This document shows, one piece after another, positions 26,557-34,199 of a stretch of 64,000 bases of DNA. A program made the position numbers and the translations under genes. Location of the stretch: contig NZ_OY284433.1 of NCBI RefSeq assembly GCF_958304185.1, forward strand, positions 868,001-932,000, in the 5' to 3' direction. Numbering within the stretch: the first letter of the stretch is position 1; the number at the start of each line of letters is the position of its first letter. Under the pieces are notes generated by a model. That model was not told the DNA's origin, searched no databases, and saw only the letters and a list, made by a program, of their open reading frames with translations. This DNA is from an uncultured Erythrobacter sp. Lineage in GTDB: Bacteria > Pseudomonadota > Alphaproteobacteria > Sphingomonadales > Sphingomonadaceae.

Positions 26557-27152
26557 ATCTTGCGATAAACCAGCATGATGTTGTTGGCGGGCAGCGCGTG
26601 GCGCGCGGTCCGCATCATGCCGTGCTGCGCGGCGAGCGCATCCAGAGCCTCGGCCTCGCGCAGGCCCCATAGCGGATTGCGGGCTTTCAGGCTGGCATCG
26701 AAATCGAGGTTGGAGGGCGCGATTACCACGCCCTGTTCGATATAGGGGCCGTAGAGGATCAGCGGTCCACCGCCGATGCTCAACACGTGGGCAGCACCCC
26801 GGAACAGCCCGAGGGTCGCTTCCCAAGGGCTGATGTGGACCATGTTGATGCATACGATTGCAGCAGCTTGACCCACCGGCCACGCGTCAGGCGCGGCCGC
26901 ATCGAGCAACAACGGGGCGGCGAGATTGTCGCCCGGATAGTCTTCGCGATAGGCTGCGATGGATGCCAACGCCTCAGGCGAAGGGTCGGTCGGCTGCCAC
27001 GCCAGCGCAGGAAAGCGCTCGGCGAAGAACACCGCGTGTTCCCCTGTCCCTGCCGCTATTTCGAGCACAGTGCCGCTGGCAGGCAGCTCGCGCGCCAGCA
27101 CTTCGGCAATCGGTGCGCGGTTGCGCTCTGTGGCGGGAGCGTGCTGCTTCAT
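26553..27152 (-). CDS. DUF938 family SAM-dependent methyltransferase-like protein
   Basis: The 199 residues fit DUF938. The SAM-binding loop is VLEIAAGTGEHAVFFAERFP near residue 30. PTDPSPEALASI, ICINMVHISPWEATLGLFRGA, LYGPYIEQG and the C-terminal ANNIMLVYRK follow. The substrate and reaction are unknown. It starts at ATG 27152, 2 nt from the stop of the upstream acyl-CoA ligase gene on the same strand, so the two are probably cotranscribed. It converges on the second entericidin-like gene with a 4-nt overlap of coding ends. Confidence 0.82.
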   Translation of the reverse strand: MKQHAPATERNRAPIAEVLARELPASGTVLEIAAGTGEHAVFFAERFPALAWQPTDPSPEALASIAAYREDYPGDNLAAPLLLDAAAPDAWPVGQAAAIVCINMVHISPWEATLGLFRGAAHVLSIGGGPLILYGPYIEQGVVIAPSNLDFDASLKARNPLWGLREAEALDALAAQHGMMRTARHALPANNIMLVYRKI

Positions 27153-27153
27153 G

Positions 27154-28716
27154 TCAGGAAACCTGCCGCTCTTGCCCTTCCCAATAAGGCGCGCGCAGCT
27201 CGCGGCGCAGGATCTTGCCGCTCGCGTTACGCGGCATCAGCGGGATCACATCGACGCTTTTGGGCGCCTTGAAGGCAGCGATGCGTTCCCGCGTCCAGGC
27301 GATCACGTCAGCCTCATCGATTTCGCAGCCGGGCTTGGCGACGACGCAGGCCTTGACCTCCTCGCCCCACTTCGCGCTCGGCACTCCGATGACTGCGACC
27401 TCCGCGATGGCGGGGTGGCCGTAGATCGCGCTTTCAACTTCAGCGGGATAGACGTTCTCGCCGCCCGAGATGATCATGTCCTTGATGCGGTCCTGAATAT
27501 AGACGTAGCCATCGGCATCCATCACGCCCGCGTCCCCGGTGTGGAGCCAGCCGTCAGGGTCGATGGTCTTGGTCGTCGCTTCGGGCAGCTTCCAGTAGCC
27601 GGGCGTATTGGTGGGCGAGAGGATGCAGACCTCGCCGATCTCACCGCGCGGCACCTCCACATTGTCCGGCCCGCGCACTTCGATGCTGACGCCGGGGCAG
27701 GCCTTGCCCGCTGAGCGCATCCGCTGGTTGCCTTCAAGCGAGTGGTCCTCGGGCGGCAGGATCGAAATCGTGCCGGACGTCTCGGTCATGCCATAGGCTT
27801 GCAGGAACCTGGTGGTCGGCATGGTCCGCACCGCTTCCTTGAGCAACTCCAAGGGCATGGGCGCCGCACCATACATCAAATATTTGAGGTTGCTGAAATC
27901 CGTGGTCGCCGCGCGCGGGTGCTGCACCACCATCTGGAGCGCGGCGGGCACGATGAACATATGCGTCGCCCCGGCCTCGATCGCTTCGAGCACGCCGACT
28001 GGGGAGAATTCCGCCTGCACCAGAGAGCGAACGCCATTGGCAATCGCTATGTTCACCAGTCCTGTGCCGCCAATATGCGCGCAGGGCATGGCGATCAGCA
28101 TGCAATCACCGGGCTCATAGAACTGCCAGTCCAGCCCCGCTTCATTGCCCGCATTCCTCAGGCCGAGCAGATTGGTATTGGTCAGCATCGCGCCCTTGGG
28201 GTTGCCGGTCGTCCCCGACGTATAGAGCTGCAATACCGGGTCATGCGGCCCCGGAGGCGTATAGTCCGCCGGTTCGAAGCCCGCCGCTGCCGTGCGCGCG
28301 GCTTCCGCCTCGATCACTTCGGGATTGGCGGGAACTTCGCCTGCGACTGTGTGCGCCGTCTGGATGAATTCCGCGTCGGCGAACAGCAGCTTGGCCTCGG
28401 TATCGCCGAGGATATAGGCGATCTCGCGCGGGGCGAGCCGCCAGCCAATCGGCACCATCACCGCACCCATCCGCGCCGCGGCGATATAGAGCAGGAAATA
28501 GGTATCGCGGTTCTTGCCGAGCCACGCGATCCGGTCCCCGGCGGCGATCCCGCGGGCGTGCAGCAATGCGATCAGCTGGCGGGTGAGGAGATCAGCCTCG
28601 GCATAGCTCGTAACCCGCCCGTCCTGATCGAAGGCGGGCCCGTCAGGCCGTTCCTTGGCCCAGAAGTGCAGGATCGCATCGAAGGTCGAAAAGTCGTGAT
28701 AGGCGTTTCTCGCCAT
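27154..28716 (-). CDS. class I adenylate-forming enzyme, probable fatty acyl-CoA ligase
   Basis: This 520-residue ANL-superfamily enzyme has the P-loop LYTSGTTGNPKGAML, the adenylate motif YGMTETSG, GWLHTGDAGVMDADGYV, the hinge DRIKDMIISGGENVYP, and the C-terminal catalytic lysine in RNASGKILRRELR. It probably activates a carboxylic acid (medium/long-chain fatty or aromatic acid) to an acyl-adenylate and then acyl-CoA. The exact substrate is not readable. The ATG at 28716 directly precedes the conserved N-terminus; a start at 28734 would add six residues. It is followed within 2 nt by the DUF938 gene. Confidence 0.88.
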   Translation of the reverse strand: MARNAYHDFSTFDAILHFWAKERPDGPAFDQDGRVTSYAEADLLTRQLIALLHARGIAAGDRIAWLGKNRDTYFLLYIAAARMGAVMVPIGWRLAPREIAYILGDTEAKLLFADAEFIQTAHTVAGEVPANPEVIEAEAARTAAAGFEPADYTPPGPHDPVLQLYTSGTTGNPKGAMLTNTNLLGLRNAGNEAGLDWQFYEPGDCMLIAMPCAHIGGTGLVNIAIANGVRSLVQAEFSPVGVLEAIEAGATHMFIVPAALQMVVQHPRAATTDFSNLKYLMYGAAPMPLELLKEAVRTMPTTRFLQAYGMTETSGTISILPPEDHSLEGNQRMRSAGKACPGVSIEVRGPDNVEVPRGEIGEVCILSPTNTPGYWKLPEATTKTIDPDGWLHTGDAGVMDADGYVYIQDRIKDMIISGGENVYPAEVESAIYGHPAIAEVAVIGVPSAKWGEEVKACVVAKPGCEIDEADVIAWTRERIAAFKAPKSVDVIPLMPRNASGKILRRELRAPYWEGQERQVS

Positions 28717-28776
28717 GGCGCTGCTCTCTCCCAAAAGCTGTGTGGGGAGAGGTTAAGCGCAACGCGGCACAGCGGT

Positions 28777-29229
28777 CTAGCGAAACCGCCCCTGCCGCCG
28801 CGCAATCGGCTCGCGCAAGCCCAGCCACACCAGCAGGCCAAGCGGCCCGGCCATGAAGGTCGCCAGCAAAACCGGTGCCTGAGTATAGCGCGAGATATTC
28901 TTCGCATCACCATCGCGAGCGATCCACAGGCCGACGAACAGATCGAAGGCGAGGTAATGCGTCCAGCCGATCGTCACCCCGGCATCCGAACCGAAGATCG
29001 AGCGGACACCTTCGATGGACGTGAAATTCGCTCCGCCGCCCTGCGGATTGGGGATCAACCCGCTCAACAAGCCGATCAGCCCGGTGACATAGATCAGGCA
29101 CAGCAGGCCAATTCCGAGATAGAGGATTCCGGACAGGAGCGCCGGCCAGCGCGGCAGCAGGATCAACCCCGTCCACGCGATCAGCGCCAGCAGGTTGACC
29201 ATGCTGAACCACGCATTCCAGTCGATCAT
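28777..29229 (-). CDS. ABA4-like (DUF4281) membrane protein
   Basis: This 150-residue protein has four predicted membrane helices and the sequence NFTSIEGVRSIFGSDAGV and THYLAFDLFVGLWIARD, which are hallmarks of the ABA4-like family. The plant member is needed for neoxanthin formation. Bacterial members are uncharacterised, but a link to carotenoids is plausible because related bacteria are pigmented. Its ATG overlaps the stop of the upstream epimerase gene by 4 nt (ATGA), so it is translationally coupled to a dgt-epimerase-ABA4 cluster. No carotenoid genes are adjacent. Confidence 0.8.
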   Translation of the reverse strand: MIDWNAWFSMVNLLALIAWTGLILLPRWPALLSGILYLGIGLLCLIYVTGLIGLLSGLIPNPQGGGANFTSIEGVRSIFGSDAGVTIGWTHYLAFDLFVGLWIARDGDAKNISRYTQAPVLLATFMAGPLGLLVWLGLREPIARRQGRFR

Positions 29230-29948
29230 TGAACCTCTCCCGTCTCGCCCAAGCGGCGCCATTCGCGCGCTGCGCGGCGCATCGCCTCGTTGTCGTGCGT
29301 AAAGCGCCCGCCGGCCCGGCGCAGCGCCAGCCCCAGCGCGGCCTCAGCCACCAGCCCCGCATCGATTGAACGAAATCGCTGCCACGACCCCGACAAGAGC
29401 GGATCGATTAGCGGTGCGGCGATGATTGCCGCCCGCTCGGCAAAGCGCAGGTCGTCGGTGCGTGTTCCGCGTAGCAGGCCGGGATGGAGGATATCGAGCC
29501 GCTTGAACCCGATGCGGGACAGCGCTTCCTCGGTCTCGCCCTTCACGCACATATAGAGGCTCTTGGAACGCGCATCGGCTCCCGCGGCACTGATCACCAC
29601 CATGTTGGGCACCCCGGCCCGCTTGGCCATTTCCGCGGTGGCGACCACCAGACCGTAATCGACCGCGCGGAACGCCGCTTCATCACGTCCAGCCTTCTTC
29701 CAGGTAGTGCCAAGTGCGCAGATCAGCGCGCGCGGGCGGACTGCGTCGAGGACCTCGCCCCATTTGGCGGGCTCTGCCACGAACATCTCCATCCGCGCAC
29801 CGGGCGGCAGCGGAACCTCGCGCCGGGCGATGCCGACGATCCGCACGTCATCGCCTGCGCTTGCAAGCTCGATCACTCGGCGACCGATCAGTCCGGTGGC
29901 CCCGACCAGAGCGATGCGTACCGGACCGATGCTGCGCGGATCAGACAT
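29226..29948 (-). CDS. NAD(P)H-binding protein, atypical SDR (HTATIP2/TIP30-like)
   Basis: The 240 residues form a Rossmann protein with the nucleotide loop ALVGATGLIGRRVIELA. It contains ALICALGTTWKKAG and VISAAGADARSKSLYMCVKGETEEAL, with a YxxxK-like pair (Y-M-C-V-K), as in TIP30-like atypical short-chain dehydrogenases. The reaction is unknown. It starts with ATG at 29948, overlapping the dgt stop by 8 nt, and ends in a 4-nt overlap with the ABA4-like gene. It is therefore the middle gene of a coupled three-gene unit. Confidence 0.8.
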   Translation of the reverse strand: MSDPRSIGPVRIALVGATGLIGRRVIELASAGDDVRIVGIARREVPLPPGARMEMFVAEPAKWGEVLDAVRPRALICALGTTWKKAGRDEAAFRAVDYGLVVATAEMAKRAGVPNMVVISAAGADARSKSLYMCVKGETEEALSRIGFKRLDILHPGLLRGTRTDDLRFAERAAIIAAPLIDPLLSGSWQRFRSIDAGLVAEAALGLALRRAGGRFTHDNEAMRRAAREWRRLGETGEVQ

Positions 29949-31104
29949 TGATCAATCCCGAGGGACGCTCGCCATAGATTTTGCTCACCGCCTGCATCGC
30001 AAACCGGTCGCTCATACCGGCGATGAAATCGGCGATTACCCGCGCGCGGCTCGGATCGCGCTGCGGCAGACGCGCCTGCCAGTCATCCGGCATCAGGCGC
30101 GCGTCCTGCGCGTAAGCGGCGTAGAGCCGCGCCACGACATCACGCGCGCGTTCAGCCGCCGCGATTTGTTCGGGGTGGTAGTAGAGCCGTTCGTACATGA
30201 AGGACTTCAGCCGCCGTTCCTGTGTGGCCATCGCGGGGGAGAACCCGGCGAGCTGGCGCCCGGCCTCGCGCACATCTGCCACCGAACGCAGGCCCTTCAC
30301 CTGCGCCGCAGTGTGCTCGATCACATCATTCACCATCAGCCCGATCTGGTCGCGTATCATCTCGCGCAGCAGACGATCACGCGCAGCATGGGGGAAGCGC
30401 TTTTCGACGCTACGCCACTGGTCTGCGAGGAAATCGAGGGTGAGCAAATCGTCCAGGCTCAGAAACCCGGCGCGCAGGCCATCATCGATGTCGTGATTGT
30501 CATAGGCGATATCGTCCGCCACCGCCGCCACTTGTGCCTCGAGCGAGGGCCAGGTGCCGAGCATCAGCGGGAACGCGTCGTCCAATTCCGCCAGCGCCCA
30601 GTTCGGCGCGGTCACCGGGCCGTTGTGCTTGGCCAGACCTTCCAGCAGATCCCAGGTGAGGTTGAGCCCGTCATGTGCGGGATAGGGGCACTCAATCCGC
30701 ATCACCGTGCGCAGCGCCTGCGCATTGTGATCGAAGCCGCCATGGCGCTCCATCGCAGCCGAAAGCGCCGCTTCCCCTGCATGGCCGAACGGCGGGTGGC
30801 CGAGATCATGGGCAAGGCACAGGGCTTCGGTCAGATCCTCGTCCAGCCCAAGAGCGCGCGCGATCACCCGTCCGATCTGCGCGACTTCAAGGCTGTGAGT
30901 CAGGCGGGTGCGGTAGTGATCGCCATCGGGGGCGATGAAGACCTGGGTTTTGGATTTCAGCCGCCGGAAGCTCATCGAATGGATGATCCGGTCACGATCA
31001 CGCTGGAAAGCACTGCGCGGACCGCGCCGCTCGCCATCACCAGCGCCGCCGAATTCGCGCGGCCCGTGGGCCTCTGGGTCGGCAGCATAGGGGGCGCGGG
31101 TCAT
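29941..31104 (-). CDS. dgt: deoxyguanosinetriphosphate triphosphohydrolase-like HD protein
   Basis: This 387-residue HD-domain phosphohydrolase of the dGTPase type splits dNTPs to deoxynucleoside and tripolyphosphate. N-terminal landmarks are DRDRIIHSMSFRRLKSKTQV, THSLEVAQIGR and the metal motif LCLAHDLGHPPFGHAGE. GGFDHNAQALR follows, as does AYDNHDIDDGLRAG further on. The ATG at 31104 is preceded in frame by a GTG at 31107, and either could initiate. It is the first gene of the unit containing the epimerase and ABA4-like genes. The 297-bp gap before it holds two hairpins on the same strand. Confidence 0.93.
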   Translation of the reverse strand: MTRAPYAADPEAHGPREFGGAGDGERRGPRSAFQRDRDRIIHSMSFRRLKSKTQVFIAPDGDHYRTRLTHSLEVAQIGRVIARALGLDEDLTEALCLAHDLGHPPFGHAGEAALSAAMERHGGFDHNAQALRTVMRIECPYPAHDGLNLTWDLLEGLAKHNGPVTAPNWALAELDDAFPLMLGTWPSLEAQVAAVADDIAYDNHDIDDGLRAGFLSLDDLLTLDFLADQWRSVEKRFPHAARDRLLREMIRDQIGLMVNDVIEHTAAQVKGLRSVADVREAGRQLAGFSPAMATQERRLKSFMYERLYYHPEQIAAAERARDVVARLYAAYAQDARLMPDDWQARLPQRDPSRARVIADFIAGMSDRFAMQAVSKIYGERPSGLINV

Positions 31105-31195
31105 CACAGGTCGAGCGCGTAGGCGAGCCGGACAGGGTTCTCAACCAGAACGGGGCAAGAACACCGCAAAAAAAGCCGAAAAACAGACGGTTGGG

Positions 31196-31249
31196 TAAGA
31201 AAAATTATGGGGCCGCCTTCCGGTGATTGGGGGGGAGGAAAGCGGCCCC
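31196..31249 (-). terminator. hairpin plus T-run, minus strand, second in series
   Basis: GGGGCCGCCTTCC and GGAAAGCGGCCCC (31209-31249) pair with one mismatch around a 15-nt loop. Read on the minus strand, the stem is followed by ATAATTTTTC. It lies about 90 nt beyond another minus-strand terminator-like hairpin and about 100 nt before dgt, so it might end a separate small transcript. I see no coding sequence in 31105-31401. Confidence 0.45.
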
Positions 31250-31327
31250 AAGGGCCAATCGGTGCGACCCGAAGACCCGGATAATGCCAAGACGTTTCCG
31301 CGACAAAATCCGAGCGCGCCATAGGAG

Positions 31328-31358
31328 TAAAAATTAATCGGTTGCACCCCTTGCAACC
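31328..31358 (-). terminator. probable terminator of the racemase gene
   Basis: A perfect 7-bp hairpin, GGTTGCA/TGCAACC with a 5-nt loop (31340-31358), is followed on the minus strand by GATTAATTTTTAC. It begins 44 nt after the racemase stop codon, the usual position for an intrinsic terminator. Confidence 0.55.
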
Positions 31359-31401
31359 CAGCTAATCGACCAACTGCACGTCCAGCCCGATGAGCCGAAG
31401 A

Positions 31402-32106
31402 TTATCCCCCGGCTTCCTGATGCAAAATCCAGTCTGCCGCCGCTTCGCAATGGATGCGGGTGCTGTCGAAGATCGGCAGGACGTTGGCATCGACATCGAC
31501 CACCAAATCCAGTTCGGTGCACGCGAGAACCACTGCGCCAGCGCCTTCTTGGGCCTTGTTGGTGATGATCGTCTTCAGCGTCCGCTCGGCCTCGCGCGTG
31601 ACCTTGCCGACCATCAACTCGTCATAGATGATCCGGTCGAGCATCTCGACATAGTCCAGGTTGGGCGGCAGCAAATCGATACCGTGCGCGACCAGCCGCT
31701 TGCGATAGAAGCTTTCGGTCATCACGTTGCGGGTACCCAGCAGCGCCGCGCTGCTAACCCCTGCGCGCTTCATGGCGAGGCCGACATATTCTGCGATGTG
31801 CAGGATCGGGATACTCACGCTGGCCGCCACATCGTCATACAGCCGGTGCATCGAATTGGCGCCGATGATGAGGCCTTCCGCGCCCGCACCTTCGAGCCGC
31901 TTTGCACTCTCGATCAGCACGCTGGCCGCACGCTGCCAGTCACGTTCTTCGCGCAAGGCGTAGAGCTGGCAGAAATCCAGGCTCTCGATCAGCAGCGGCG
32001 CGCTCGCCATCGGGGCTGCGCGTTTCTGGACGATGCGGTTGATGTGATCGTAATAGGTCGCGGTCGACACCCAGCTCATGCCGCCGATGATCCCGAGTTT
32101 GCGCAA
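31402..32106 (-). CDS. aspartate/glutamate racemase family protein
   Basis: This 234-residue protein starts MRKLGIIGGMSWVSTATYY, typical of the Asp/Glu racemase superfamily. It is closer to YgeA-type amino-acid racemases than to MurI. The second catalytic half contains VLACTELDLVV with the active-site Cys. In the first half, where many members have a Cys or Thr in xNTMH, this one reads GANSMHR, so Ser replaces the usual residue. Broad amino-acid racemase activity is possible but unproven. The ATG at 32106 is well placed before the first strand. The gene stands alone. Confidence 0.85.
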   Translation of the reverse strand: MRKLGIIGGMSWVSTATYYDHINRIVQKRAAPMASAPLLIESLDFCQLYALREERDWQRAASVLIESAKRLEGAGAEGLIIGANSMHRLYDDVAASVSIPILHIAEYVGLAMKRAGVSSAALLGTRNVMTESFYRKRLVAHGIDLLPPNLDYVEMLDRIIYDELMVGKVTREAERTLKTIITNKAQEGAGAVVLACTELDLVVDVDANVLPIFDSTRIHCEAAADWILHQEAGG

Positions 32107-32199
32107 AGCCGCCAGCCTTTCGATTCCGTGTGCAAGTGCGAAAGGGTGTAGGGTGCAAGCGACCTTGGCGTCCAGTGGGCGCGGGCGTGTGGGCGGGGG

Positions 32200-33183
32200 T
32201 TACTCCGGTTTTGCAGGCAAGGCGTGCTCGGCAAGCCACGGTTGCAGGTCGCCAAGCGTGGCCTCGGCCGCTTCCTCGTGCGGGAGGTGGCCGATCTTGG
32301 GGTAGATCACCAGCGTGTTGTTCGGCATGGTCTTTGCGAGCCACTTGCCCGCTTCAACGGGGATCACGCGATCCTCTTCACCCCACAGGATCAGCGTCGG
32401 CGTGGTGACCTTGGCAATATCCGCCTCGGCCAGCGGATCATAGGGGTAGCCGAAACGCTTCAAAGTCGCACGGCGATTGCCGGGGTAGCGCAGCAGCTCC
32501 CAGTAACGAGTCACGGCCGCCTCGCTCGCAACGGATTTCACTGAGACCGATTGTTCGAGGCTCTGCTGGATCAGACTGCGGGGCGTGATCTGTTCGACCA
32601 GTAGATTGATCCCCGGCGTCTGCGCGATCTTGAACCCGATATTGCCGCTGTCGTCGTCTTTCTTGGTATCGAGCTTGAGCATCGGCCCGCCGCTGCCATC
32701 GACCAGCACAAGACCGGTCAGCCGCTCGGGGTGGGAGACCGCAAAGGCCAGCGCGTGCTTCCCGCCCATCGAATTGCCGCCGAGGATGAATTGCTTCAGT
32801 CCCAGCGTGTCCGCCACTTCGAGGATATCGGCGACGTAATTGTCGCGGCTGTAATCGTCCTTGGGGTCGGGGCCGGTAAGGCCATGACCAACCTGATCGA
32901 AGCGGATCACGCGGTATTGGCCCTTCAGCGCCGCGACCCACGGCTCCCAAGTGTGCAGATCCGCGTTTGAACCGTGGAGCAGCATAATCGCGGGCGCATC
33001 TTTCGGCCCCTCGTCGCGCAGGTGCACGGTCACGCCGCCACCGATGGCCACGAATTGCGATGGCGGCCCGCCATATCTGGCGCGCATCTCCGCAGGATCG
33101 GTATCGGGCGTGCGGAAAATCAGGAAGGCGATCACAAGGATGCCAAGCAGCGCGAGTAAACCGCGCCAGACCCACTTCATCAT
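32200..33183 (-). CDS. alpha/beta hydrolase, membrane-anchored
   Basis: This 327-residue hydrolase has an N-terminal hydrophobic anchor (about residues 5-24), the oxyanion sequence MLLHGSNADLHTW, RFDQVGHGLTGPD, the nucleophile elbow LGGNSMGGKHAL and the late Asp/His region (WGEEDRVIPVEAG, IGHLPHEEA). The catalytic Ser, Asp and His can all be placed. The substrate is unknown. Two ATGs in tandem (33183, 33180) overlap the stop of the diheme cytochrome gene, with GGAG just before, so it is the third gene of a coupled operon with the cytochrome and beta-helix genes. Confidence 0.88.
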   Translation of the reverse strand: MMKWVWRGLLALLGILVIAFLIFRTPDTDPAEMRARYGGPPSQFVAIGGGVTVHLRDEGPKDAPAIMLLHGSNADLHTWEPWVAALKGQYRVIRFDQVGHGLTGPDPKDDYSRDNYVADILEVADTLGLKQFILGGNSMGGKHALAFAVSHPERLTGLVLVDGSGGPMLKLDTKKDDDSGNIGFKIAQTPGINLLVEQITPRSLIQQSLEQSVSVKSVASEAAVTRYWELLRYPGNRRATLKRFGYPYDPLAEADIAKVTTPTLILWGEEDRVIPVEAGKWLAKTMPNNTLVIYPKIGHLPHEEAAEATLGDLQPWLAEHALPAKPE

Positions 33184-34199
33184 TTCATCTCCGCAATCCA
33201 GCGCCGCACGACGGCGACGCCTTGCCTGTCAACGCTGGCCTTGCCCAGTTCAGGCATGGCGATACCGGGCTCCGCACTGTCCATTCGGAACAGCAGGATC
33301 GAATTATCGGGCTGGCCGGGGAGCACCGAGAAATCATGCCCCCCTGCCCCGCGCCCCGCCGCGACAGGCCGCTTGAGGATGCCGATTGCGTGGGGATCGG
33401 TTTGCTCCCAGCGCAGGTCTAGCCCTGAGTTGGACGCGCCCCCGCCGGGCTGGTGGCAATGGGCGCAGTTCACATCGAGATAGGCGCGGGCGAAGCGTTC
33501 GGCAGGCGCATTGTCCGTGTAACCCGCCCAGACCGGCATCGTCGCCCCGCCCGGAGGCAGCCTGTCGAGCGCCCCGCCGTCCAGCATCTGCGCCATCCAT
33601 TTGACCGACAGGTTGCGCGCCTTGGGGCCGATCGGGGTCACCTGCCCGTCCTTGGCGTGACAGCCCTTGCACTGGTTCTTGTTCGGAATGGCATAGGAAA
33701 TCGTCTCGCCTGCCGGAGTGACCAGATCGAGCCTGCCGCCCGCCAAGGCCAGCGTCGCCTCGGTCTGCTCGGCATTCCAGCGATAGGGCAGTGCCACCCA
33801 GCCATCCGTGCGGTGGAGCAGCACACGGGTTTCGATCAACCGCCGCGCCTCGCCTTCGCCGAACGCAAAGGTCTTGATGATCGCTGCGCCGACCGGGAAC
33901 TTCAGCAGCCCCTCGGCATCAGCCGTAAGCTGCGTGCCTTCGGGCAGATAGATGAAGCGCAGCTTCTCTGCGCCGTCCGACCATAGCGGCGTGTTGAGCG
34001 CATAGGGGTACACACGCGCGCTCGGGTGTTGATCGCGGGCATCCTGAAAAAACGCGAACGCGCTCAGCGCCTTGGGAAAAGCAGTGCCGGTGATCGCCGC
34101 GTCGTTGACCGGCTCAGGCTCAATCACCGTCGCATGGCTGAGCGCTGCGCCGAACGTGGCGCAGGCGAAAGCCAGTAGGCCGAGACCCTGCCGCTTCAC
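33180..34199 (-). CDS. SO2930-family diheme c-type cytochrome
   Basis: This 339-residue periplasmic protein has a signal peptide of about 20 residues (FACATFGAALSHA) and two heme c sites, CKGCH at 177-181 and CAHCH at 245-249. YPYALNTPLWSDGAEKLR near residue 64 and NKNQCKGCHAKDG are characteristic of the SO2930/HNE_0200 family. That family is known to co-occur with a parallel beta-helix protein, as here. The start is GTG at 34199, overlapping the beta-helix gene stop by 4 nt (GTGA). It probably transfers electrons in an oxidation carried out in the periplasm; the partner and substrate are unknown. Confidence 0.88.
   Translation of the reverse strand: MKRQGLGLLAFACATFGAALSHATVIEPEPVNDAAITGTAFPKALSAFAFFQDARDQHPSARVYPYALNTPLWSDGAEKLRFIYLPEGTQLTADAEGLLKFPVGAAIIKTFAFGEGEARRLIETRVLLHRTDGWVALPYRWNAEQTEATLALAGGRLDLVTPAGETISYAIPNKNQCKGCHAKDGQVTPIGPKARNLSVKWMAQMLDGGALDRLPPGGATMPVWAGYTDNAPAERFARAYLDVNCAHCHQPGGGASNSGLDLRWEQTDPHAIGILKRPVAAGRGAGGHDFSVLPGQPDNSILLFRMDSAEPGIAMPELGKASVDRQGVAVVRRWIAEMK

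Noticed and set aside
27742-29232. 496-residue open frame on the plus strand opposite the acyl-CoA ligase and ABA4-like genes
   Set aside because: It lies opposite two well-supported genes, has Arg/His/Gln-rich shadow composition and no recognisable motif. High GC content produces such frames on the opposite strand.
29707-31122. 471-residue open frame opposite dgt and the epimerase gene
   Set aside because: It is antisense to intact dgt with all HD motifs, and its composition is typical of a shadow frame.
31104-31356. Two overlapping ~70-residue minus-strand frames in the racemase-dgt gap
   Set aside because: They have no ribosome-binding site or plausible protein features and overlap hairpins; the gap looks non-coding.
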